Assembly: GCA_030445275.1 (NCBI GenBank)
Contig: JAUCSE010000025.1
Location: 43,159 to 107,158, forward strand
DNA length: 64,000 nt
From: Mucilaginibacter sp.
GTDB lineage: Bacteria > Bacteroidota > Bacteroidia > Sphingobacteriales > Sphingobacteriaceae
Direction: 5' to 3'
Both the position numbers and the translations under genes were made by a program. Every line of letters begins with the position of its first letter. Within the stretch, counting starts at the first letter, position 1. Shown here one piece after another: positions 50,857-59,054 of this stretch. The notes beneath the pieces were generated by a model. That model did no database searches. It was not told the origin of the DNA and saw only the letters and a list, made by a program, of their open reading frames with translations.

Positions 50857-52146
50857 CTAATACAGTAACCTGAACTTTATAGTATGTTCAATGGCTTTTA
50901 GCTCGTTAAGTACCTGGGCATCATAGCCTGTATTTACGTCGGTTATTACATAACCTATCAGGGCGTTTGTAACCAGAAACTCGCCAACAATGTTAATGTT
51001 ATGGCGGGCAAATACTTCATTTATTTTTGCCAGTATACCGGGGATATTTTTGTGTATGTGTATTAAACGGTGCGCGTTGTTTATACGCGGTGGCTGCAGA
51101 TCAGGGAAATTGCAGCTGGTATGCGTTTTACCCTCGTTCATGAAGGCCATTACCCTGCGGGGAATGAAATCGTTATTGTGCGGGTTGTGCTTAGGATCGT
51201 CAAATATGATGATACCACTTTCGGTGGCAATATCAGCCAGTTTGCGGTTACATTTGCCAAAAATACCGATCACTTTAAGCCTACCGGCATTCTGTATCTG
51301 TTCGGGTTTGGGTTGGTTGGCTTCATCGCAAAATAAAACTCCGGCTTCGTCCAGGTATTTTTCTTCGATGTTTTCGCGGTGACGTATGTTATAACCCTCT
51401 TTTTTCATTTGGGCCAGCGCGTCATCATCAACATTGCCAACCACCAGGCACTTAATGCGGTTTTTGGGGTATGATATGGCACGGGGCAGTTTGTTAATGT
51501 ATAAAAACTCGTCAAAGCTGGGGGTAATATGGTCGGCCTTTTCGGCTACTGATTTACGTTCAATGTTTTCGGTAAAAGCAAAGAACTTTTTGATCATGCC
51601 CGATTCCTTCAACTGGAAATCAGAATAACCATCGCCAATACCATAAATATCGCCGGGCAATTGCAATTCCTTCAATAGTTTTACCTTGCCGCCTTCTTGC
51701 GATAAGGGGTTTTCCCTATCGTAGCCAATAATATTGCCATCCTCGTCAAACACAAAGGTGTTGGCATAAATATTTTCTTTTTTGATATGATACTCAGTTA
51801 CCACCGGCGTAATAAACTCCTTGAAACCGCCTGATACGATCAAAACCTCATCCTGGTGATTTTTAAAGAATATGGTATTGCGCGAAAATGAGGTAGATAC
51901 CTTTTTCTTAAGATGGGTAATCAGTTGCTTTAAATGATCACGGTTGGCCTGCAACAGTTTAACCCGGTTTTCCAAACTTTGGGTAAATGACAGCCTGCCT
52001 TCCATCGAGGCATTGGTCAAGTCTTCAATCTGTTTATAAATATCCTCGCGGTCGGGGTGGTTTTTGAGAGAAATGCGGGCCAGTTCGTCAAGGGCTTCTA
52101 CCTGTGTAAACGTACTGTCGAAATCAATAATAAAGTACTGCTCCAT
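50857..52146 (-). CDS. Phosphoserine phosphatase fused to SerA-like remnant and ACT domain
   Basis: 429 residues from the ATG at 52146 (MEQYFIIDFDSTFTQVEALD); an upstream frame of 47 codons has no signal of being coding. Residues 1-225 are a HAD-IB phosphatase (SerB) with DFDST, IVSGGFKEF and GIGDGYSDFQLK. Residues 230-350 resemble the catalytic lobe of 3-phosphoglycerate dehydrogenase (PRAISYPKNRIKCLVVG, AGRLKVIGIFGKCN, FIPRRVMAFMNEG) but lack a GxGxxG NAD site. The last 75 residues are an ACT domain with HIHKNIPGILAKINEVF, like the serine-binding domain of SerA. It should dephosphorylate phosphoserine, perhaps under serine feedback. Confidence 0.85.
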   Translation of the reverse strand: MEQYFIIDFDSTFTQVEALDELARISLKNHPDREDIYKQIEDLTNASMEGRLSFTQSLENRVKLLQANRDHLKQLITHLKKKVSTSFSRNTIFFKNHQDEVLIVSGGFKEFITPVVTEYHIKKENIYANTFVFDEDGNIIGYDRENPLSQEGGKVKLLKELQLPGDIYGIGDGYSDFQLKESGMIKKFFAFTENIERKSVAEKADHITPSFDEFLYINKLPRAISYPKNRIKCLVVGNVDDDALAQMKKEGYNIRHRENIEEKYLDEAGVLFCDEANQPKPEQIQNAGRLKVIGIFGKCNRKLADIATESGIIIFDDPKHNPHNNDFIPRRVMAFMNEGKTHTSCNFPDLQPPRINNAHRLIHIHKNIPGILAKINEVFARHNINIVGEFLVTNALIGYVITDVNTGYDAQVLNELKAIEHTIKFRLLY

Positions 52147-52301
52147 CTTGGGTGCAAATGTGCGAAATTTTTTGCTGATGGTATGGAATAATATACAGAA
52201 TCCATAGGGATTATCATGATAGATCACTACAAGGTTGTAGTTGATGTTCCGTGTTCGGTTGTTCGGATGTCCCCAAAACCCGAACAAAATCCGAACAAAA
52301 A

Positions 52302-52333
52302 CGGAACGCTGACATGATCATGGCAGCGTTCCG
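52302..52333 (-). terminator. Hairpin between the epimerase and phosphatase genes
   Basis: 10-bp perfect stem CGGAACGCTG/CAGCGTTCCG (52302-52311 with 52324-52333). It probably ends the epimerase transcript or is part of the adjoining repeat; no strong T-run follows. Confidence 0.45.
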
Positions 52334-52345
52334 GTATAACCACCC

Positions 52346-52428
52346 CGTCATTGCTGAGGCACGAAGCAATCTCCGATTTGCAGGTCCGCTCTGTATAGTT
52401 AGGGATTGCTTCGTGCCTCGTAATGACG
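52346..52428. repeat. Inverted-repeat element, relative of 41446-41557
   Basis: Arms of about 25 bp (52346-52371 and 52404-52428) start CGTCATTGCTGAGGCACGAA. Same family as 14853-15189 and 41446-41557 with substitutions conserved on both arms (GAGGCACGAAG/CTTCGTGCCTC), which suggests the hairpin is maintained. Confidence 0.8.
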
Positions 52429-52479
52429 TGCGGGGGGAAAGGGGTTGCCACACTACGTTCAGCATAACAACGGTTATTT

Positions 52480-53448
52480 TTATTTCTCTAACGCCTTGCA
52501 AACCTCTGCTATAGTTTCGCTCACCGGTTTAAATTCAATGCCGATGGCCTTCTTGATCTTTGAATTATCAAAATTGCGGGTTTCAGAAGCTGCCCGGGCC
52601 GATACTTTGTCAATAGAAGGTGATCCACCTGTTAAAGCGGCAATAATAGCCGCGCCGCGCCAGGCCAGGCCCATCATCCAGGGTTTGGCTAAGGTAGCCG
52701 GTGGTTTTACGCCAAAGTCATGAGCAATTTCGGTAGTGATAGCTTGATAAGTATAATTTTCAGCGCTGATAATATAGCGCTCGGCAGTAATATCGCTGTT
52801 CATGAGGGCTATCATACATTTGGCCACATCCTGTACATCAACAAAACCTCCGCTGCCCCGGGTATAAAATTTTAGGCCCTTACGTACAGTTTCAAACAAT
52901 GATCCCGTACCTGAGGTTCCGGCGGTGGCGCCTAAAATTAAGGAGGGGTTTACTATTACAGCATCCAAACCTTCGGCAATACCGCGCCAAACCTCCATTT
53001 CGCTCTCCAATTTGGATATGGCATAACCATCATGTTCGGTACCAGCCTCCAGATGATGGTTCTCGGTAATCAGCTCGCCGGGTTTAGCTACACCAATTGC
53101 CGCTATAGAGCTTACATGAACCATGCGTATGCCCCGCTCGTTACATAAATTAACCAGGTTGGCGGTTCCGGTAACATTAGTGCTGATCATCTGCTTTTTA
53201 TCAGCCGATTTTAATGATACCCACGCTGCGCAATGATATACCTGGGTAATGCCTTCCAGCGCATCTGTCAAGGCAAAAATATCCATCATATCGGCATCAA
53301 CCCATTCAATACGGTCATGAAAGGAGGCCAGCAACGCAGGTGTTTTTGAGCTGTTTCTTTTGGTGCAACGAATGCGCACTTCTGTAGTAGCCAGCAGTTT
53401 TGCCAGTTCGGCCCCCAAAAAACCTGTTGCGCCAGTAATAAGTATCAT
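52480..53448 (-). CDS. NAD-dependent epimerase/dehydratase family protein
   Basis: 322 residues from the ATG at 53448 (MILITGATGFLGAELAKLL); a 17-codon upstream extension is translated satellite repeat and is rejected. Extended SDR fold: GATGFLG dinucleotide site, DADMMD, VYHCAAWVS, catalytic Ser-Tyr-Lys as VHVSSIAAIG and DGYAISKLESE. It resembles dihydroflavonol-reductase/hopanoid-HpnA-like SDRs; the substrate is unknown. Confidence 0.87.
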   Translation of the reverse strand: MILITGATGFLGAELAKLLATTEVRIRCTKRNSSKTPALLASFHDRIEWVDADMMDIFALTDALEGITQVYHCAAWVSLKSADKKQMISTNVTGTANLVNLCNERGIRMVHVSSIAAIGVAKPGELITENHHLEAGTEHDGYAISKLESEMEVWRGIAEGLDAVIVNPSLILGATAGTSGTGSLFETVRKGLKFYTRGSGGFVDVQDVAKCMIALMNSDITAERYIISAENYTYQAITTEIAHDFGVKPPATLAKPWMMGLAWRGAAIIAALTGGSPSIDKVSARAASETRNFDNSKIKKAIGIEFKPVSETIAEVCKALEK

Positions 53449-53454
53449 GTTACA

Positions 53455-53640
53455 AATGTGATTATAAATGTGCAGATATGCGAATGTGCAGATGTGCAAG
53501 TGATTTTAACCTGTAATTTTTATTTATATAACATCTTGGTAAATCAAAAAATCTACACATTCGCATATTTGCACATTCATCATTTGCACATCTGCACATC
53601 TATCACCACATTTGCATATCTACATATTTGCACATTTATC
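53455..53640. repeat. Degenerate satellite in opposing orientations between divergent genes
   Basis: The left block (53455-53502) has ATGTGCAGATATGCGAATGT-like units. The right block (53556-53640) has the reverse-complement type (TTGCACAT, CATATTTGC, TCTGCACATC) in tandem, unit roughly 9-12 bp with variants. An AT-rich spacer lies between. The two blocks form a large imperfect inverted repeat, and both neighbouring reading frames run into it spuriously. Confidence 0.75.
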
Positions 53641-53643
53641 ACT

Positions 53644-54825
53644 ATGTCATTAGCTGATTTTTTTACACCTATTGATCTTAAAAAGATCGCTCCTAAAAAG
53701 GGGTATTATACCAGCCAGCTTGGCGATAAAATTGTGCATTATTCTGTTGATTTCCCTGATTTGGAGGAGAAAACCGACCTGGCCATTATTGGTGTTATGG
53801 ATGGCAGGAATGCGATTGAGAATTCAGGTTGTGCGCTGGGACCCGATTATATCCGCGAAAAACTTTATCTGCTTCATGAAGGTAGCTACAGCGTAAAAAT
53901 TGCCGATCTGGGTAATATACGTGCCGGGGCCACGGTTACCGATACCTACTTCGCACTTAAAACTGTAGTGGGCGAATTGGTGAAAAAAAATATCATCCCC
54001 ATTATTTTAGGCGGCGGACAGGATCTTACCTATGCGCAATATATGGGTTATGAAGATCTGGAGCAAAAGGTTGATCTGGTAGTGATCGATTCGCATTTTG
54101 ACTTGGACGAAGATGATATACAGGATAGTATGGAAACTACCTCGCAATCCTATCTCAATAAAATATTTATGCACGAGCCCAATTTTCTGTTTAATTACAG
54201 CAACCTGGGCTATCAAACTTATTTTGCCAGTCAGGAAAGTCTGCGGGTAATGGATAAGCTTTATTTTGATGTGCATCGCCTGGGCGAGTTAAGCGGTAAT
54301 GTTGCCGTAACCGAACCCGCCATTCGCAATGCCAGCATGATCAGTTTTGATGTGGGCGCTATTCGCTCGTCAGACGCGATGGGTAATGCCAATGCTACGC
54401 CCAACGGTTTTTATGGCGAGGAGGCCTGTCAGCTATGCCGGTATGCCGGCTTTAATGACAAGTTAAGCTCCATAGGTTTTTATGAGTTTAACCCAGCCTA
54501 TGATAGTAACGGCCAAACTGCGACGCTGCTGGCACAAATGATATGGTATTTTGTTGAAGGGGTTTATAACCGCAAACGCGATTTTCCGCTTAATCCTAAA
54601 AATCAATACCTGATTTATAAAACCAGCTTAAAGCACGAAGACCAGGAAGTGGTATTTGTGAAAAGCAAAAAATCAGACCGCTGGTGGATGCAGGTGCCGT
54701 ACCCTACGGGTGGATCGCGTAATGAGCGTTTTCACCTGGTTCCCTGCAGTTATGCCGATTATAAAATGGCCGCGTCTGGCGAGTTGCCTGACCTCTGGTG
54801 GCGTACATATCAAAAATTAAACTGA
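53644..54825 (+). CDS. Arginase/formimidoylglutamase-family protein with altered metal site
   Basis: 393 residues from the ATG at 53644; an upstream frame of 62 codons is translated repeat. The ureohydrolase fold is seen in IIPIILGGGQDLTYAQ, VVIDSHFDLD and MISFDVGAIRSSDA. The first manganese ligand (GGxH) is Gln126. Asp149, His151 and Asp153 are kept, but the SxDxDxxDP motif reads SFDVGAIRSSD, keeping Asp236 and losing the second Asp (Gly238). Bacteroidota proteins of this type are commonly annotated as formimidoylglutamase, but the binuclear Mn site is not intact. Other histidine-utilisation genes are not adjacent. The activity is doubtful. Confidence 0.8.
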   Translation: MSLADFFTPIDLKKIAPKKGYYTSQLGDKIVHYSVDFPDLEEKTDLAIIGVMDGRNAIENSGCALGPDYIREKLYLLHEGSYSVKIADLGNIRAGATVTDTYFALKTVVGELVKKNIIPIILGGGQDLTYAQYMGYEDLEQKVDLVVIDSHFDLDEDDIQDSMETTSQSYLNKIFMHEPNFLFNYSNLGYQTYFASQESLRVMDKLYFDVHRLGELSGNVAVTEPAIRNASMISFDVGAIRSSDAMGNANATPNGFYGEEACQLCRYAGFNDKLSSIGFYEFNPAYDSNGQTATLLAQMIWYFVEGVYNRKRDFPLNPKNQYLIYKTSLKHEDQEVVFVKSKKSDRWWMQVPYPTGGSRNERFHLVPCSYADYKMAASGELPDLWWRTYQKLN

Positions 54826-54882
54826 TAATTGTAATTCAAACTGCATTTTAACGTTAACAATGCTTATAGTTTTTATATTCTG

Positions 54883-56055
54883 ATGAAAAAAATATTTTTT
54901 TATATAGCGGCCATGTTGCCTGCAATGGCTTTTGCCCAGGCTCCTGATAGCTTTACAATTAACGGCAAGTTGGGTACACTTGGTGCGCCGGTCAAGGTAT
55001 ATTTGATATACCAGTTAGGCTCCAATAATGTTATCGACTCGTCGGCCGTTACCAACGGTACCTTCAGGTTTATTGGGAGTATATTAAATCCGGTTAATGC
55101 CACACTGGCGGTTAATTACAAAGGAGGTGAGTTTGCCCAGTTTATACAACAAAACTACCCCGATGGTGGGCCATCAAAAACCGCTGATGACCTGAACCTG
55201 TTTTTAGAAAAGGGTACTATAACCGTAAACAGTGCGGATTCGATAAAAAAAGCACAAATTACAGGTTCCGTTTTAAATGACGATAACAAGAAATTGACAT
55301 CACAACTGGCAGTAATTAATAAGAAAGCGCAGTCATTAATGACCGAAGCAATGGCCGCAACGCCTGAGCAGAAAAGCGCGCCAGATTTTCAAAGCAGGAT
55401 GCAGGCACGGTATAAAAACATACAAGCCGAGCAGAAAGCGGCTCTTAAAAACTTCATTACCAATAATCCCAATAGCTTTTTAAGCCTGCTGGCCATCAAT
55501 TCTGTAGGCGGGCCGGCCCCTGATCCTAATGAGATAGAGCCGTTGTTTAATGGCCTGTCGCAAAGTTTAAAGGATACCGAAACAGGTAAAAACTTAAAAC
55601 ACTCCATCGAAGCCCTAAAGGTAACCGCTGTTGGTTCCTTAGCTCCCGATTTTATACAGAACGATGTAAACGGTGCGCCGGTTAAGCTATCATCGTTCAG
55701 AGGTAAATATGTGCTGATTGATTTTTGGGCATCATGGTGCGGTCCATGCAGACAGGAAAACCCTAATGTGGTGCGCAACTACAACAAATACAAAACAAAA
55801 AACTTTACTGTGTTAGGTGTCTCATTGGATAAACCCGATGGTAAATCGGCATGGCTTGCAGCTATCAAAAGCGATGGTTTGGAATGGACACAGGTATCTG
55901 ACCTTAAATTCTGGAACAACGAGGCTGCCGCACTTTATCAGGTAAGCTCCATTCCGCAAAACTACCTGATTGATCCTACCGGAAAAATCATTGCCAAAAA
56001 CCTGCGTGGCGAAGATTTGGATGCCAAGCTACAGGAACTATTCGGGAAGATATAA
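54883..56055 (+). CDS. TlpA-like thiol-disulfide oxidoreductase with DUF4369-type N-terminus (copy 1)
   Basis: 390 residues. Signal peptide ends MAFAQ. The N-terminal beta-rich DUF4369-like domain (about 20-125) starts FTINGKLGTLGAPVKVYLIY, then a helical linker, then an AhpC/TSA-thioredoxin domain (about 250-390) with VLIDFWASWCGPCRQENPNV (CGPC) and the cis-Pro in SSIPQNYLIDPTGKI. Periplasmic reductase role expected. It is the first of two tandem paralogues separated by a large hairpin. Confidence 0.92.
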   Translation: MKKIFFYIAAMLPAMAFAQAPDSFTINGKLGTLGAPVKVYLIYQLGSNNVIDSSAVTNGTFRFIGSILNPVNATLAVNYKGGEFAQFIQQNYPDGGPSKTADDLNLFLEKGTITVNSADSIKKAQITGSVLNDDNKKLTSQLAVINKKAQSLMTEAMAATPEQKSAPDFQSRMQARYKNIQAEQKAALKNFITNNPNSFLSLLAINSVGGPAPDPNEIEPLFNGLSQSLKDTETGKNLKHSIEALKVTAVGSLAPDFIQNDVNGAPVKLSSFRGKYVLIDFWASWCGPCRQENPNVVRNYNKYKTKNFTVLGVSLDKPDGKSAWLAAIKSDGLEWTQVSDLKFWNNEAAALYQVSSIPQNYLIDPTGKIIAKNLRGEDLDAKLQELFGKI

Positions 56056-56077
56056 TTATTAAGGAAAATTGGCGATT

Positions 56078-56129
56078 TGACTCACCCGGTAATCTCCGCC
56101 AGCTGGTGGAGATTACCGGGTGAGTCAAC
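56078..56129. repeat. Perfect 21-bp stem-loop between the TlpA paralogues
   Basis: Arms 56078-56098 and 56109-56129 (starting TTGACTCACCCGGTAATCTC) are exactly complementary around a 10-nt loop with CCAGCTGG. It starts 22 bp after the first gene's stop and could terminate it, but has no T-run. Confidence 0.85.
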
Positions 56130-56230
56130 TGTAAACCATACCTTCACCTATTTTAAACCTCCAGCAAGTATTATTTGTAATATTTTAATCGATACTATGT
56201 ATAATTCATTGAATGATATTATATTGCATT

Positions 56231-57379
56231 ATGAACAGTATTACATTAAAAAAAATAGCTTTACTGGCATTATCGGCTTTGCCGGTTATGGCCTTTGCAC
56301 AGGATGCACCATATACTATTAAAGGTAAAATAGGTACTTATAACGCACCTGCGAAGGTTTACCTGCAATACAGAATTGCCAAGGGTAAATCGCAAACAGA
56401 TTCTGCAACGGTTACCGATGGCAAGTTTGAATTTACCGGAACCATTGGCGCAACCCCTAAAAATGCCTATCTGGTATTTAATGCCAAAGGAACTGGTGCT
56501 AGCAATGCCGAAGATTACCATTCTATTTACCTGGAGCCGGGTACTATTAATGTGACTACTGCCGATCTGCTGGTTAATGCAAAGGTTGATGGTTCAAAAA
56601 CCAACCAGGATAACGAGAAGTATCAGCTGGTACAAAAGCCGGTGAATGATGCGTACAAGGCATTGGAAGCCAAACAAAAGGCCGCAACGCCTGAGCAACA
56701 AAAGTCACCAGAGTTTATTAAGCAAGCTAAAGCTGATGAACTGGCCATAGACAAGCAAAGCGCTGCCGCAGATAAAAAATTCATACAAGAAAATCCTGAT
56801 TCGTTTATCAGCTTAAACGCGTTGGAATCATTTGCCTATAGCGCCGACTATGTAGATATTGAACCACTGTTTAATGCTTTATCACCAGCTTTGAAGCAAA
56901 CCGAAGCTGGTCAAAAATTTGCGGAACGCATGCCTAAAATAAAAGCAGTAGCGTTGGGTGCGATAGCGCCTGAGTTTGCTGAAGCAGATACCAGCGGTAA
57001 TATCATCAACCTGTCATCATTCAGGGGGAAATATGTTTTGATTGATTTTTGGGCATCATGGTGTGGTCCTTGCCGCAGGGAAAACCCGAATGTGGTACAG
57101 GCATTCAACCACTATAAAAATAAGAAATTCACCATTTTGGGTGTATCGTTAGACAGACCTAATGCCAAAGATAAATGGCTGGCCGCTATTCATAAAGATG
57201 GCCTGGCCTGGACCCAGGTATCTGACCTGAAATTCTGGGACAGCAAAGCAGCTGATCTGTATGCTGTTCGTGGTATCCCTCAAAACTTTTTAATTGACCC
57301 GAACGGAAAGATCATCGCCAAAAACCTGCATGGTGATGAACTGGAAAGCAAGCTTGCCGAAATATTTGGGAAGATATAG
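56231..57379 (+). CDS. TlpA-like thiol-disulfide oxidoreductase with DUF4369-type N-terminus (copy 2)
   Basis: 382 residues from the ATG at 56231 (MNSITLKKIALLALSALPVM...AQ signal). Same architecture as the preceding gene: YTIKGKIGTYNAPAKVYLQY at the start and VLIDFWASWCGPCRRENPNV in the thioredoxin domain, with cis-Pro in RGIPQNFLIDPNGKI. The C-terminal halves of the two are nearly identical while the N-terminal halves differ, which points to a tandem duplication with divergence of the N-terminal domain. Confidence 0.92.
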   Translation: MNSITLKKIALLALSALPVMAFAQDAPYTIKGKIGTYNAPAKVYLQYRIAKGKSQTDSATVTDGKFEFTGTIGATPKNAYLVFNAKGTGASNAEDYHSIYLEPGTINVTTADLLVNAKVDGSKTNQDNEKYQLVQKPVNDAYKALEAKQKAATPEQQKSPEFIKQAKADELAIDKQSAAADKKFIQENPDSFISLNALESFAYSADYVDIEPLFNALSPALKQTEAGQKFAERMPKIKAVALGAIAPEFAEADTSGNIINLSSFRGKYVLIDFWASWCGPCRRENPNVVQAFNHYKNKKFTILGVSLDRPNAKDKWLAAIHKDGLAWTQVSDLKFWDSKAADLYAVRGIPQNFLIDPNGKIIAKNLHGDELESKLAEIFGKI

Positions 57380-57447
57380 TTGGGTCATTGAGGCATTGAC
57401 CTGTTGGTGACTTCCAGAAGGTGTCGAAGGAAGCAGGGGTAAGTGCG

Positions 57448-57510
57448 ATTCCTTCCTTGGGGAAGGGGAGGTAGGGGTTTGTAAGCCGCACCCCTCCCAA
57501 GGGAGGGAAT
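57448..57510. repeat. GC-rich palindromic repeat, relative of 45293-45386
   Basis: ATTCCTTCCTTGGGGAAGGG (57448-57467) faces CCCCTCCCAAGGGAGGGAAT (57491-57510) across a short core; imperfect pairing. Confidence 0.6.
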
Positions 57511-57518
57511 TTAGATAT

Positions 57519-57560
57519 AATGAGAAAGGCGTAATAATTATTTATTACGCCTTTCTCATT
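57519..57560. terminator. Bidirectional terminator between tlpA copy 2 and purD
   Basis: A perfect 19-bp stem (57519-57537 with 57542-57560) with a 4-nt loop between two convergent genes. Confidence 0.85.
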
Positions 57561-57597
57561 ATGCTCAATGACTCAATGATGATTCATCAAATGACCG

Positions 57598-58872
57598 TTA
57601 TAGAAGATCAAACCCAATATCGCGTCTGAAATACATGCCATCGTAGTATATGCGGCTGGCATCGGCGGTGGCTTGCTGCAGGGCGGCAAACATGGTATCC
57701 TGCAAGGTAGTTATAGCCAAAATACGGCCACCGGTTGATATGATGTTTTCGCCATCAATACTCGTGCCTGCATGAAAAACGATGGATTCATGAATGTTCT
57801 CGGTTCCGGTTATTACTTTATTCTTCAGGTACTCACCGGGATAGCCACCCGCCACCATAACCACGGTAGCGGCGGTTTTATCGCTTATAATTAGCTCTTT
57901 CTGGTCAAGGTTACCTTCGGCAACGCCTAAAAGCAGGTCGACAAAGTCAGACTGGATGCGCGGCATAACGCTTTCCGTTTCGGGATCGCCCATGCGGCAG
58001 TTGTATTCAATTACCCATGGCTCGCCATCGCTGTTCATGAGGCCTATAAAAATAAAGCCTTTGTATGGGATATTATCCTTTTTTAAACCCTCAATAGTAG
58101 GGATAATCACGCGTTCCTCCACCTTTTTCATATAGGCGGCATCTGCAAACGGAACCGGCGAAACGGAACCCATACCGCCAGTATTTAGGCCGGTATCGCC
58201 CTCGCCAATACGTTTGTAATCTTTGGCTTCGGGGAGTATTTTATAATTTTTACCATCGGTCATTACAAAAACAGAAAGTTCAATACCTTGTAAAAACTGT
58301 TCAATTACTACGCTCGAGCTGGCATCGCCAAATTTAGCTTCGGCCAACATTTCGGTAAGTTCCTGGCGGGCTTCTTCAAGGGTAGTGCATATCAATACGC
58401 CTTTTCCGGCTGCCAGGCCATCAGCTTTTAATACGATGGGTAAACCAGCTGTAGCCAGGTAAGCAAGCCCGTTCTGCAGGGTATCTTTAGTAAAAGTTTT
58501 ATATGCAGCTGTGGGTATATTGTGACGCTCCATAAACTGTTTGGAGAAATCCTTGCTGCCTTCCAGCTGTGCGGCTTCCTGTTGCGGACCAACTACGGGT
58601 ATGCTTTTCAGCTGCTCATCGTTCAGGAAAAAATCGTGAACACCCTTTACCAATGGTTCTTCGGGGCCAACCAGTACCAGGTTAATATCATTGTTTAAAA
58701 CAAAGGTTTTAATACCTGCAAAGTCGGTAACCTTCAGGTTAACGTTAGTGCCATATTGCCCGGTACCCGCGTTGCCGGGGGCTATAAACAGTTTTTGGCA
58801 TTTGGCGCTTTGAGCTATTTTCCAGGCGAAGGCGCTTTCCCTTCCGCCCGAACCGAGGATCAGGATATTCAT
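57598..58872 (-). CDS. purD: Phosphoribosylamine-glycine ligase
   Basis: 424 residues, the family length. MNILILGSGGRESAFAWKIA opens the protein; then LVGPEEPLVKG, the ATP-grasp core VLKADGLAAGKGVLI, LNTGGMGSVSPVP and the metal site EYNCRMGDPETESVMPR. It makes GAR in de novo purine synthesis in the cytosol. No other pur genes are adjacent. Confidence 0.97.
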   Translation of the reverse strand: MNILILGSGGRESAFAWKIAQSAKCQKLFIAPGNAGTGQYGTNVNLKVTDFAGIKTFVLNNDINLVLVGPEEPLVKGVHDFFLNDEQLKSIPVVGPQQEAAQLEGSKDFSKQFMERHNIPTAAYKTFTKDTLQNGLAYLATAGLPIVLKADGLAAGKGVLICTTLEEARQELTEMLAEAKFGDASSSVVIEQFLQGIELSVFVMTDGKNYKILPEAKDYKRIGEGDTGLNTGGMGSVSPVPFADAAYMKKVEERVIIPTIEGLKKDNIPYKGFIFIGLMNSDGEPWVIEYNCRMGDPETESVMPRIQSDFVDLLLGVAEGNLDQKELIISDKTAATVVMVAGGYPGEYLKNKVITGTENIHESIVFHAGTSIDGENIISTGGRILAITTLQDTMFAALQQATADASRIYYDGMYFRRDIGFDLL

Positions 58873-59002
58873 GGCGGCAAAGATAGTTATTTGCAGATAA
58901 GTTTTGGTGTGGGATTATAGTGCTAATAACTACAAGAGTGTAGGGGCTTTCATGATTATCAAAGTGATAATGGCTCTATTATTAATTACAAAAATGGCCC
59001 TT

Positions 59003-59031
59003 TTTGAGATGCCATGTTAAGGCTACTTTTG
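59003..59031 (+). promoter_or_regulatory. Bacteroidota promoter for the ATP-grasp gene
   Basis: TTTG (59003-59006), 17-bp spacer, TACTTTTG (59024-59031): a full match to the TTTG/TAnnTTTG pair at the right spacing. It overlaps the first codons of the longest frame, so the gene must start later, at 59055. Confidence 0.65.
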
Positions 59032-59054
59032 TTAAGGATAAAAATTTACAAATC

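Noticed and set aside
52251..52514. 87-codon frame between the phosphatase and epimerase genes
   Set aside because: It reads through hairpins and an inverted repeat element shared with other intergenic sites.
53455..53640. Possible CRISPR array
   Set aside because: Units are 9-12 bp, degenerate, without constant-length spacers and in both orientations; no cas genes in the window.
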